A stretch of DNA of 64,000 nt from Symbiodinium natans (taxonomy: Eukaryota > Sar > Dinophyceae > Suessiales > Symbiodiniaceae), in assembly GCA_905221605.1 (NCBI GenBank), contig CAJNDS010002365.1, positions 124,001-188,000 of the forward strand, in the 5' to 3' direction. Numbering within the stretch: position 1 is the first letter of the stretch; each line of letters starts with the position of its first letter. Positions 39,036 through 48,874 of this stretch are shown piece by piece. A model generated the notes under the pieces. The model worked only from the letters and a program-made list of their open reading frames with translations. It had not been told where the DNA came from and made no database searches. Made by a program: the position numbers and the translations under genes.

Positions 39036-39265
39036 CTACAGAAAGGCGCACTCCCTACACGCGTCCACTGGTACACACCCTAAACTCGACTCGAAAGACC
39101 CATTTAGGGGTTTCCGAAATTCGGGGTACCTTATTGGGGGTCCTTCGTATAAGGGAATCCTACCAGTTTAGGGGCCCCCTATTCTCGTAAACCCCCCCAT
39201 TTTCTTGGGACAAGTGACCTCCGCCGGTCCGATCAGATCGAGCACTGGGACGAGCGCCTTCAGCC
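39036..39265 (-). CDS. putative terminal coding segment interrupted by a MITE
   Basis: The right part (39265-39203, after AACCAG) reads AEGARPSARSDRTGGGHLSQ up to the element. The left part (39100-39036) reads SFESSLGCVPVDACRECAFL and ends in TAG. If the element (39106-39197) and one copy of its 5-bp duplication are ignored, the two halves form one frame (..SQENG|SFESS..). Unspliced, the frame would instead end inside the element. Protein not recognised. Confidence 0.35.
39106..39197. mobile_element. introner-like MITE, copy 1 (92 bp)
   Basis: Palindromic element with ends AGGGGTTTCCGAAATTCGGG and (reverse strand) GGGGGGTTTACGAGAATAGG. It is flanked by a perfect 5-bp duplication CATTT at 39101-39105 and 39198-39202. 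It shares ends with the elements at 43984 and 50985. Internal sequence is short and non-coding. Both termini carry G|GTTT, a potential splice donor in either orientation. Confidence 0.75.
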
Positions 39266-40929
39266 CTGGTTGCACCTTGGACCAAAATATTTTTAATGCA
39301 CGTATCATGTCTATACTTATCTCTTTCTTTCTTTCTTTGGGGCTTGGGGCAGGACATGGCAGAAGTCCCTGAACCTCCGCATGCTGGGCGCGCCCGTCAA
39401 GTCACGGGTCACGTCGGCGTGAGACGAAAAACACGGGAGTTGCACTTGTTTCCCTCAACCAAAAGGGCACCACCCCCCTAATCAAACATCATCCAACAGG
39501 CACCGACAAAGGCCAGAACTTCTAGGCTCCTCCCGTGGTGCTTGCCAGGCAAAAACGTGCACTGATGTAAGGTTGGGTCGACGTCGGATTTCCCGCTCTC
39601 TCTCTCTCTCTCTCCCTCTCTCTCTCTATCGTGTTATTTGTCCCTATACGACCGATCACCAGAAGAAGGACATGCTGTACTGCCCCTAAAACTCCTAAAA
39701 AGCAAACAAGTCCGGAGGCCTCTGCAGGGGGATTGGATGTCTTGTGGCGCTACTACCCTCATGGCCCGCAAGTGCTGCACACCCCCCCCCCCCCCAAAAA
39801 CCAATCTCAAATAAAATCAAGCACTCAGCTCAGCCACCTCCACACCACGGGAAGCCGCCACAGCAACCGCACATCCCAATTCCAACGTCGAGGGCGCCGA
39901 ATCGCGCAGGGCCTCGGAACCAAAGAGTGGATGAAAACTGAAGAAATGCAGGGCTTAGGGTTTGATGGGGTTCTTCTTTCTTGCTTGAAGACATCCATAG
40001 CATGGGGTGATGCAGTCAGGGAACTCGCGGCAGACGAAACTCAACAAAGGACATGCGGCACATGAGCCATGGCATTCGGCGACCTATGTCCCTTGGAGAG
40101 CTAAGCCTACCATTTCTTACAAGCACGTGGTACCAATGTTTATGTCTGGCCGTCCGCTTGAAAAACTGCAAAAGAACACGGTGTCTTTGTCGTTAGAGTC
40201 CGGTGGCGGGGTTGGGCAGGGTAGACTTTTCTGGAACAGGCCTGCAAAAAGAAGCCTAAGCTAGCATCTCCTCCGTGGTCGTCCAAGGATAACCGCCTCA
40301 TGTCGGGGTCAAGCAGCTGGCAGGACATGATCTCGATGAAAGCTCTGCAGTGCCTGAGCAAAGGGCAGGGGATTGCGGGTTTTCGTATGTGTTGTTGGGT
40401 CCAAGCGAGCGGGGGTAGTTCGGTGTCGGTGAGAAGATGTCCAGAATCTGTGAGGACGCTCTGGTGGACCGATTGCAGGAGCCTCGAGTCGACTCTTCAG
40501 CGCGGCCTTGACTTCCACATCTTGCCTCAGGGGCATTGACTCGGCAAAGGCAAGCATGTGGCAAGCCAAAACCCCCATCTGATCCCAGCATCCCCCTGAC
40601 AGAGTCTGTATTTGTCTCTTATTATTGCTCCAAGCCACAGCTCGCTGGCCTGCTCCACGTTCCAGAGAAGCGCTGACGCGGGCAGCTCCGGCACACCTCC
40701 GCATGTCTCCGCATGACCGCTTGGGCTAAAACTTTCTGGGTCAATCTGTAGCAGATCTTCAGTCAAGTTCGATCAAGTTCGTGCAAATATTACAAAGTAC
40801 AAAGGGACAATGACAAGCAGCGGAGTTGGGATCTCGGACGGCATCTCGCAGCAGCACATACTGAAAAAACAAATCATTCTTCATCGCAGGTGTAGTTGCA
40901 AGGTCATCTGCAGCCCCTCTTTGAATTTG
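39266..40929. other. unassigned; possible downstream exons of SET-like gene
   Basis: CT tract at 39597-39630 and poly-C at 39780. Minus-strand pieces at about 40640-40700 (ASALLWNVEQASELWLGAII) and 40309-40360 resemble later parts of a SET-type protein but junctions are unresolved. Confidence 0.3.
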
Positions 40930-41363
40930 CGTCCAAGGCGCTCTGCTGGTAGGCCTGCCAAACTGGCGAGGAGGCCTCATCCGACGCATCGCCGGAGGCA
41001 TGCCGCAAGAGCGGGATGGCCAGGTGCAGCGCCCACCACTCCGGATGCTGCTTCTTCGCAGCATCGTAGAGCTGCTGCCAGGAATCCTCCGAGTCTTCGT
41101 AAGTGAGGAAGCCCTCTTCCAAGACTCCGAGGAGTGGAGTGCCGGCCTCCACCGCGACCGAAACCGAGAGCTTTGCGTTGCTGGCCGACAGCACTGGATG
41201 AACTTTCATGAACGCCTGCTTGCGAGCCCAGGTCAGCAGCCTCCCCAGGCTTACGTTACTAGGAAGCCGTGTCGCGGCCTCAGGGCCCACCAGGAAAGTT
41301 GTGCCTTGTTTGTCTGTTGCCAGAGTTGCCCAGCATAGACTCCTTTGACTGCGGGCTCGTGCC
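40930..41363 (-). CDS. SET-domain methyltransferase-like exon (partial)
   Basis: Long open minus-strand frame following an acceptor CGCGCAG at 41363. The C-terminal half (AVEAGTPLLGVLEEGFLTYE ... WWALHLAIPLLRHASGD ... SSPVWQAYQQSALD) resembles the start of Rubisco-LSMT/SETD-type SET domains: 'I..G..LL.VP', then 'aLaLFLLrE...SPWapYl..LP'. A following stretch with PSEIPTPLL and LLWNVEQASELW would fit the TPLLWSEEEL block, but the splice sites are not clean. The frame is open further up to 41716, overlapping another exon in a different frame, so the 5' boundary is uncertain. Known family role: lysine methylation of plastid or cytosolic proteins. The assignment is by weak pattern only. Confidence 0.35.
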
Positions 41364-41537
41364 CTGCGCGCGGCTGCCCAAGCTGAGGTGGTCGCAGCCA
41401 CAGCTACCAGGGGTCGAAGGCAGCTAAGGTCCCCCAATGCCAAGCTAGCTGCCGGCAGAAACTTCGAGTCACCAATGAAGGAACCGAAGATGGGAGCTTG
41501 CCTTGCTTGGGCTGTGCGGCAAAAACCAGGCTGGGAC

Positions 41538-42119
41538 CGATATCTCCAGGGCCAGCTCGCTTGCAAGCTGGGATGTGGATGCACGCAGGCCATGGCCAGT
41601 TTTTGCAGACCCTGACGCAAACTGACGCATGAAATCGATGTGGCTTGGTGCTGGCATGTGCTCAGTCGCTTGCTCCTGCATTGGGTTTCGCACGGCTTCC
41701 CTCCCATGAACTTCACTCAAGAAATCCCAACACCTTTCTTGCTGAAAAGGGAGGGCACTTGTAAGCTGCAAGCTGCAACCCAGAGACGGCGAATGACTGC
41801 CTAGCAAGCTGCCTATGCACTTGTCAAAGGTCACACAGAAGAGTAGTCAATGTTTGTGTTGCCAGATGGCACGGGGCACTGGGAGGCCTCTTTCATTCTC
41901 CTACCCGTGTGCCTGTGGTGAACTTCTGCACCCTGTCCAAGAACCGAGCCTTATCCAAACGCGGCTTGGCCATCATCTTTTCCAGGGCATGTGCCACCTG
42001 AGGCAACGCGCAGAGGCACCATCTCACGACTCGTAAAGAAGAATCCGTTTCAGCCACTGCGCTACGCACGGTCTGCATCAGTGTCGCCGACTTAAGGTGG
42101 CTCCGAAGCTGCATCTTAA
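41538..42119 (-). CDS. putative three-exon stretch, unidentified gene
   Basis: Exon 42119-42031 (after GTTGCAG; MQLRSHLKSATLMQTVRSAV...) ends CGA|GTCGTG. Exon 41997-41905 is exactly 31 codons between CCTCAG and CGG|GTAGGAG (VAHALEKMMAKPRLDKARFL...). Exon 41741-41538, after CTTTTCAG, is 68 codons (QERCWDFLSEVHGREAVRNP...) to TCG|GTCCCAG. All joins are phase 0 with canonical GT-AG. This is one of the better multi-exon cases in the window, but no family is recognised. It lies directly upstream of the SET-like exon on the same strand and may be its 5' part, although the phase at the next acceptor does not match. Confidence 0.5.
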
Positions 42120-43760
42120 CTGCAACCAACCAGTACATGCTATTCTCTTTTTCCCGCTCACGCCAATTTCGACTTTGGCTTGAATGGCTGGAGCAGGCGG
42201 AGGAAGGCACCGACCCAGCGCACGAGGGTCCAGGAGCCTCAGTTCAGATGAGAAACGTTTACATCACAGCTTCGCCAGGCAGTCTCAGCGTTTGTCAGGC
42301 GCAAGTGGCTCAGCATCCGAAGGAAGCTCTCCCCGGCTGGAGGTGAGCTGAAGTGCAACCTGCCCCGGGGGCTTCGGAAGCTGACCAAGCCGATATGCGC
42401 AGATAAGTACACACAACAAGATCAGATGTGCACATGCATTTGCACATGCATTTACTCATATATATATATATACATATTTCAATATGTATATATATATACT
42501 TGCACATATGTACATATGTGCTTATGCACATATGTATATTGCAGTTGGGTTTGCATATGTACACGTGTGTATGTACATATATATATATGTTTTATTTATT
42601 TAGTTATGTAGCATATACATACACAATGCTTCTTGCCAACATTATGATTACTTCCATTACTTTGTTTAGTGTTGACGTTTGCTGCTACTGTTGTTATTGC
42701 TGTACATATTCGTTCGATTATGTTCGTAGAAATGCGGCCGAAATTATGACGATCTTTGTTCATAGATGTTGTAGCTCCCTTGTCTCATAGGGCCCTCACG
42801 TCCCGAGCACCAAGCTATATTTATGATTCATACGGCTTCGAAGCAGTCTCGCGCCAAGCTACGGCAGCCCATCGTGCACGACCACCCGCTCATCTGGGAA
42901 GCAGAGTGTGATAGCCTGCGCAGCCCCGGGCCATGAAAACGCCACACCCCGCTAGCTGCCGTCATGATCGGGAACGGCCTCCCGCACATCAAGCACGTCG
43001 ACGAGAATGCCTGCAAGCAGAGAGATGAAGTTCACTTCCGGCCTTGCAAACTTGCGACATCCGGGGCTGATGTGCTCTGGCTCAAGTCAAGGTGGTACCC
43101 ACACAGACACTACATACAGAACTGGTGAGCTACAACCACATTCATGTGAAGAGCACAATGACAAAGAATCAGAGCTGTCAAGTCTGACAGTGGCACCGGG
43201 CCTTCAGACGAGCACCGAAACTGGACATCTGCAGACTCGCGTATGAAAGATGTCTTGTGGCAGGCGTGCACCTGACTGGAGGCCCCGTACACTGGGAATT
43301 TCTTCCTATCTTGTCAGTTGCCAAGCATCGATGAGCATGGACTATAAGCCCAAAATCCAAGGATATAGGCGAATGTTAGGGCAAGCCTGGGATGACAAAT
43401 GGTCGTACCTGGCCATCTTCCGGAAGCGAGAAGGAGTCGAAACCACTGGCCGCACGCTCGATGCTGAGGAGCAGCTCTGGGGACGCCTTTGGTTCTCCGA
43501 GTTGAGTAGCCAAAAGCAAGTGCATGCAAGTGCTGAAATGTGCTGAAGAGACCTCAAAACTGGATGACTGACATCGGATTCACGTCTTATCGTGCTGATC
43601 CAGACCCCATGCGCCTCGGACTTTCGCCGCAGGTGGATCCGCGCCTTGGTGAAGCCACCTGGAACACTCGATTTTTTTGGTTTTCAAGGCGGAGAGCAGA
43701 AAACTCGGGCGTTCTGGATGTTGGTAAGCTCCTGGCTGAATGTTGTGCCCTGATTAGTGA
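42120..43760. other. no gene supported
   Basis: TA-rich microsatellites at 42455-42600. A plus-strand frame at 43340-43546 (AWDDKWSYLAIFRKREG) has coding-like composition but no splice support, and the opposite strand is also open. Confidence 0.35.
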
Positions 43761-44216
43761 CTAATGCAACTCCCGGCCCTGTCCCCGCTCGACAAGCGGG
43801 CCTCCCTCACCCCACGAAATTCTCGCAAACCCGAAAAACTTTAAAACCACTCCAGGAAACCACTGTGATCCTGTCGAGTACTTCGTTTCGGAAAGATGGC
43901 AGCAAAATTCCGCCGGTGGCACTGACTCATCAGGATTCCGAGAAAGGGTTGTTGGCGCTGTTGCCGATCTGGGACCCTACATGGGCATTTCCCAAACTAG
44001 GGGTACCCCTGTTATACCAAAATAGAATGGAATCCGTTCAAGGGACCCCCCAAAAAGGGTACCCCTATTTTCGGAAACCCCCACATGTGCGTTTGTGCAT
44101 TGAATGTAGACCTTGATGCGGGCAATGAGCCAGGCAGCGCGTAGGCATGAGGCCCCGTGAAGCTGACCTCGCTTCTTGGAATCATTGATGAGCAGTGCTG
44201 GGAGGCCTTTGAAGAT
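43761..44216 (-). CDS. putative gene end containing an introner-like MITE
   Basis: Exon 44216-44085 follows a strong acceptor (GACCTCAG) and is 44 codons: IFKGLPALLINDSKKRGQLH... to ARIKVYIQCTNAH. The element at 43984-44082 follows at once. Two continuations are possible. Canonical GT-AG removal of 44084-43977 gives 71 further codons (GPRSATAPTTLSRNPDESVP... to GQGRELH, TAG at 43761). Exact reversal of the insertion gives VGSQIGNSANNPFSES and a TGA. Both read like protein; RNA evidence is needed to choose. Function unknown. Confidence 0.45.
43984..44082. mobile_element. introner-like MITE, copy 2 (99 bp)
   Basis: Ends GGCATTTCCCAAACTAGGGG and (reverse strand) GGGGGTTTCCGAAAATAGGG match over about 22 of 26 positions. 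A perfect 5-bp duplication ACATG flanks it (43979-43983, 44083-44087). On the minus strand the target duplication itself supplies GT at the 5' side and lies just before TAG at the 3' side, so the element can behave as an intron. Confidence 0.8.
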
Positions 44217-44572
44217 CTGAGGTCAATTGTTGGGCTCCTTGTGGTTTAGGGGTTAGGCGTGTGGCTTTTGTGACAGGTTTGAATCAAGTTGTCATGATAT
44301 GTGTAGACAAAAATCTCCTCCGTGGCTTCAAAACGCATGCCTTCGAAGTAGGACGTTTAGTGCTGGCTAGTATGCCAATGACATCCAATACATACACTCA
44401 CCATAGTAATTTCATGCTCATGTAGCAATGTGGTGTTGCGAATCTGCTGGGTGCAACCCGGTCACAGTTGCCAAGTGCGCCATGGAGATCTGCGAGCATA
44501 GCGCCGAAATAGCACCTTAAAACACACGGCAACACATTCCCTGCAGCTGCTGCTGCTGCAGCTGCAGCTGCA

Positions 44573-44652
<80 letters not shown>

Positions 44653-45718
44653 CGTTATCGTCGTCCTATATTCTTATATACCTTTTTGATGTTTTGTTGT
44701 ATTCACATATTTCTGGACTAGTAGGTCGTTAGATTCCTATGAAATTGTATCGGTGTATTGTTATATTGCTATAGCATTCTTGTGTTATAACGTTATATGG
44801 CTACGTGTCTAGATTAGTCTATTTTTATCCGATATTGCCTTGTATTCTCTTCATCATTTTGTGTGTGAGTTCTATTGGTTCCAGCTTTACACGACGAGCA
44901 TATTACAGTTTGTTGCCTTCTTCACATCTTCGCTTCTTTTATGAAGGCCAAAGCGCGGACTGCCGCAGCGCTGCAGGAGCACTCCTCACCTCAATGAGGT
45001 TCGGGGAATATAGGGTTAAGGGAGGCTAGGTTGTTGGTTTTAGGGCTTGTAGGGCTTCTCCCCAGGGTTCAGGAGGGCTTCATGGGATTGAGGTCCAGAT
45101 TTCGGCTTGGGGTTCGCGGCTTCATGGGAATTTGGGCTTTAGCTGCTACGGCTTGAAGGTTCAGGGTTTCAGGATCGAGGGCGACACTTCATGTACGGTA
45201 CTTGCAGCAAGGGCCCCGGCACAGCCGCTCAGCAAAGCTTTGCCGAGCCTAGGGTTCAGGGTTTTACGGAAGGTTTAGGGTGCCAGGACAAAAGCTGGCC
45301 CAACGCTCAAGGACCTGATGATGCCACTTTTGCATCTCTGTGCCCCGAGCGTTTTCGATATCCCCAGAGTCTGCAGCTTGCCCAGGCTGGTAGCTGCAGC
45401 TGCCGATCTCAGGGGCTCACTATGACTGTGTTCGGATATCTTCGGCTTGGGTGTCACAGTGGTTTGCCGCATGAAAGGTCGGTATGCAGATGGGCAGGGC
45501 ATCGGAAGTTCCAAAGATCACCGCTTCCGTCTGCGCGTGGCAAGCTCTGCACCGGTAAACGCAAGAACCGAGGAACCGGACCTGGTATGTGCATCGATCG
45601 AAGTCCTTACACGAGAAAGCAAAAGCGTAAACATGCATCAACTATCTAAACAGCTCACAAAGCACCCGAAGATGGCAGATCAGTGCCCCTCACATCATTC
45701 ATCATTCTAGCACGTGTT
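44217..45718. other. no gene supported beyond a CTG repeat
   Basis: Contains the CTG array (44541-44651) and TTTAGGG-like remnants near 45005-45060. A minus-strand coding-like frame at 45283-45395 (SGIIRSLSVGPAFVLAP) lacks clear splice sites. Confidence 0.35.
44541..44651. repeat. CTG/CAG trinucleotide array
   Basis: Begins with CAGCTG variants and ends with about 25 uninterrupted CTG units. It could encode poly-Leu, poly-Ala, poly-Gln or poly-Ser, but no surrounding frame is supported. Confidence 0.9.
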
Positions 45719-45809
45719 CCCCTAGGGAATGAGGGAGTTAGGGCCCTTTATATGCCCTTCAAGGGATTCTATTGAGTACCTCATTCCCTGATTCCCTAAT
45801 AAGAACCCA
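45719..45809. mobile_element. second-family palindromic element (91 bp)
   Basis: Imperfect inverted repeats (CCCCTAGGGAATGAGGGAG against the complement of CTCATTCCCTGATTCCCTAA) and a 5-bp duplication GTGTT at 45714-45718 and 45810-45814. It is not related in sequence to the 39106/43984/50985 family beyond G-richness. On the minus strand it starts TGG|GTTCTTATTAGG and ends CCCTAG|GGG, which would allow GT-AG splicing nearly end to end. Confidence 0.55.
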
Positions 45810-46175
45810 GTGTTGTGCAGAGGTGTCCTTCAGGCACTGCGGATGCACATCCTTGGCCGTGCCGGGCTCGTCGCATCCGGCAACGGCCTCCTTGAACAGA
45901 ACGCGGGCCTGAGCTGGAGGTACAACTGGAGGTAGAAGGGATCTCAGGGGGCCCACAGTCCAATCTTGCCCTTCAAGGGTTTGTTCTCCCCGATCCCTAA
46001 ACGTCGATCATCCTCAAGATCCACATGTACCTTCGTCATTGTTGCTGAGGGCTGCTACACCTTCAGCGCAGTCTGCCAGCCTCGTCCTGCAGCGATGCGC
46101 GAAGCCGCTGGTGCCGAGACTCTGCGAAGGCCCGCAGCCGCCTGGATCCAAGCTCGAGAGCCGCACTTCCAGGAG
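45807..46175 (-). CDS. putative two-exon coding segment, unidentified
   Basis: Segment 46175-46061 (after TTTTGAG) reads SWKCGSRAWIQAAAGLRRVS... to WQTALK at a GT donor (AAG|GTGTAG). Segment 45908-45807 (after AGCTCAG) is 34 codons, ARVLFKEAVAGCDEPGTAKD... to DTSAQHW. Phase 0 joins. The 3' side abuts the palindromic element at 45719-45809 and the 5' side abuts another palindrome at 46212-46260, so both neighbouring introns may derive from such elements. Function unknown. Confidence 0.4.
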
Positions 46176-46211
46176 CTCAAAAGGGGGGTTCTACTGTACA
46201 TGGCCCCAGTC

Positions 46212-46260
46212 TTAGAACCCATTACAGAAGAACCCGATTTGGGGTTCCAATGGGTTCTAA
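46212..46260. repeat. hairpin palindrome TTAGAACCCATT / AATGGGTTCTAA
   Basis: Twelve-base perfect inverted repeat with a 25-base loop, plus extra GTTCTA-type matches just outside. It is possibly the core of a decayed MITE. It lies within what would be an intron on the minus strand. Confidence 0.6.
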
Positions 46261-47013
46261 CGTAGGGTGGAAGTACGGCGATGACTCGAAAAAAGGCGCA
46301 TCTCAACTTACAAAAAAGCAGATTCAACAACACTGTAACCATTCAGGTGAGCACATAAATGTCCCCTCTCGACCCTCGATTGGAGAAAGTGGCCTGTCAC
46401 CAGGGCCACGCCGACAGCAGAGCCGCATGCCCGGTGAGACTTGCCGAATAAGGGCCGTTGCAGTGCAGCGTCGCTTGGGGCAGAGTCTGGTGGCTAAGGG
46501 GAGACGATAAACGGCGTAAGGTGAGCGGTGCAATCAGTGCTCGTGGGAGCAGGCAATTGCTCTGGCTTGAGCACTACAGCTCCGAATGGGCCGGGCACTC
46601 AAGCCTCCCTGATATAAAATTTATAGAACTGACGACAATTGCTTGCTGATCAGATCAGCCTGCCTGGGGCCTACTCTGAGGTTCGCACATCGGTGTCGTG
46701 CTCCACGAGGGGCTGCATCAAGTGAATCTTCTGCACCCCCGCGCGGCCCGACTTGTCAAGGCTGGCACGGCAGGTGGCCACATACCTCTGAGACGCCGGC
46801 ATGCTCCGAGATCTAGACCGGGTTTCTCGAACCCAGACAGGATGAATATTTAAGCTCATCTGTTCTCAGATGCTGCATATTTTGTTGAGTACTTTCGAGT
46901 TGTAACTGTAGGTCCAGGTTTGGAGTGGCAGGACGGATTCTCCCAAAGGCGCGCTGGCTAATTAGACCTAGACTCTGCCGAACTTTGTTGGCCCACAACA
47001 ACCTCATCTGGGT
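46261..47013. other. no gene supported
   Basis: A minus-strand frame immediately next to the palindrome (46265-46310, FRVIAVLPPY) may be an exon but is too short to call. The rest is unassigned. Confidence 0.3.
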
Positions 47014-47795
47014 TCAGCTCTGGTATGCTTTGGTCCATCTGGACGAGAATGATGCAAGAATTGCGCTGGCGCACCCCTGCACGTCGGCATCGAAGAAAGT
47101 CCGGATCTGGTACCGCCGTTGCAGGGCCTGCCACAACATCACGAATCTCAGCACGGGAGCGAGCGAGTTGGAATCCGTTGGCGTTTTTCGTGGCTCTTCC
47201 TGTAGCGTGACGGAACTCGTTCTCGACCACCCTGAATTTTAGCTACGAATCGTGCCTCCACAGCACCTGCCCCAAGCCGAGCCCGAGGACCGTCATCCTG
47301 GCGTTTGAAATAGGCGGAATTTGGATTTGAACTCAGTATCAATGCAGATAAGACCTCCTGCCTCATCAGCCCGGAGCCGCCTGCCCAGGCCCACCACGAG
47401 AACCTGCTCATCACAGGTTGTGTTAATTAGTGCCCACACAAAAGAAGCTGCACCTCCGGCGCGGAAATCGGCCGAGGTCCTGGGGGCGCCCAAAGGGCCT
47501 GGCGGTGGGCGTTCGAACTCAGGTGCTAGAGTAAGAAGCCTAAGCATGGAGCAGATCGCAGATCACTCTTCATCCGTTTGCCTTCCGATCTCTTGGTGGG
47601 GCTTGCGGTCGGACCGGGTCATCCGGATCCTTGCAGGAAATTCCTCGCCTCAAACTCGCGTCGATTCCGGAGAACGAGCACACAGCGAGGCAGGGCCCAA
47701 GTCCTCGTAGCGGCTCAGCTCCTTCACCATCCGCTTCTCCGGCCGGTCGGCGATGTCAGGGGAGGTGTCGAGCTGGATCGCCAATGCAGCTCGGG
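47014..47795 (-). CDS. putative multi-exon gene, unidentified
   Basis: Coding-like minus-strand pieces: 47795-47670 (after CCCCGAG; LAIQLDTSPDIADRPEKRMV... YEDLG), 47403-47355 (after GAGCAG; VLVVGLGRRLRADEAG, ending GGAG|GTCTTA) and 47146-47014 (after GCTGAG; FVMLWQALQRRYQIRTFFDA... to SRWTKAYQS, TGA). Junction phases between pieces are not all resolved. A TA microsatellite (47805-47960) lies upstream in the presumed intron. No family match. Confidence 0.35.
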
Positions 47796-48583
47796 GATGT
47801 ATACATAGACATATACATATATATATATGTATATGTATATGTGAGAGAGCGAATGTGTATGTATATATGTGTACATGTATGTACACACATATATATATAT
47901 ATATCAGACGTATGTAGAACTCTATGCCTACATACACATACATACATATACACATCTACAAAATCACTTACGAGACGTGTATATAGGCCGCCGACCCCCA
48001 CCCACCCACCCACCCCACCCCCCACTGTGGTGTGGTTGGGGGTTGGGGTTCGGGTCGGGTTTATGGGGTTTAGGGCTTAAGTTTTAGAATTTTCGGGCCT
48101 CCCGGGTTTAGGGTTTAGGAACCAAGGTTTAGGTTTTTGGTTCAGGGTTTAGGGCTTAGAATTGGCCTGGGCCGGTGATTCGCAAGGCCCCTTTACATCA
48201 CTGCGTGTTAGGTATCACCCCACCCTCCCAGAATCCTGTTTCAGTTGAATTACACATGAAGACTTAGGAGTACGTGCTTCCAAAAACTTCCTCCGTCCGG
48301 TTCCTTCATAACGATTTGATTTAATGTCTGTGAGGGGTACCCGAGATTCGGGAAAGGGTCAGCACCGGGTATCCTGGGCACGCAGAGTCCCAGAGGTTTC
48401 CAGAGTTTCAGGGTCTCAGGGGAAGTCCCAGACCGGGAACACTACATTGGTCAGGCGTCCAGACACCTTGTCTTGGGTAGACCTGGTCTCGGGAACGGCG
48501 AAGGGGCAGGACCCACGTGGCTTGGGGCGCTGTAGGACCCCTTTGAGGGCTCAACAGAAGGTTTAGGTTCAGGTACGGGGGGT
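47796..48583. other. TA microsatellite and TTTAGGG-like remnants
   Basis: TA/CA tract 47805-47960, degenerate TTTAGGG heptamers at 48058-48155 and 48570-48600. A proline-rich coding-like piece (SYSAPSHVGPAPSPFPRP) lies at about 48480-48540 on the minus strand. Confidence 0.4.
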
Positions 48584-48874
48584 TTAGGGTTTGGGGAACC
48601 GGGATAAACAATTTGAAACTATATATGACGTGTTCAAAACAAACATAAAGAAACTATCTGCCCACCCCCTGGGCGGCGTCCAGTCATGCAGCAGTTGTGG
48701 GACCGCAGAATCACCGACAAACCCTGAAGCCCAAAACCCGAAACTCACCTTTGGGTCTAGAGATCCGTCGCGTGCCTCCAGGCCGGGAGGGAAATTATAG
48801 GCCACTGTTCGGCCTGAATCGAAGCGAAACGAGTCATAAATAAGGAACAATGCAGTACGAGCAGACGGCACCAA
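48584..48874 (-). CDS. putative exon(s), unidentified
   Basis: Open minus-strand frame. The part reading ALFLIYDSFRFDSGRTVAYN... to GSLDPK ends at a textbook donor (AAAG|GTGAGTTTCGGG). Past that donor the sequence is degenerate TTTAGGG-like and then again coding-like (GDSAVPQLLHDWTPPRGWAD), so a very short or unspliced intron is possible. Not recognised. Confidence 0.35.
   Translation of the reverse strand: MVPSARTALFLIYDSFRFDSGRTVAYNFPPGLEARDGSLDPKVSFGFWASGFVGDSAVPQLLHDWTPPRGWADSFFMFVLNTSYIVSNCLSRFPKP

Noticed and set aside
41363-41716. Upstream part of the SET-like frame (MACVHPHPSLQAS...) as a plastid leader
   Set aside because: It overlaps, in another frame, an exon with better splice support (41538-41741), so it was left out of the coding call.
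43075-43090. TGGCTCAAG as a spliced-leader RNA gene or relic
   Set aside because: Only nine bases match, no leader-RNA donor (GTA) or Sm-like site follows, and no gene is supported downstream.
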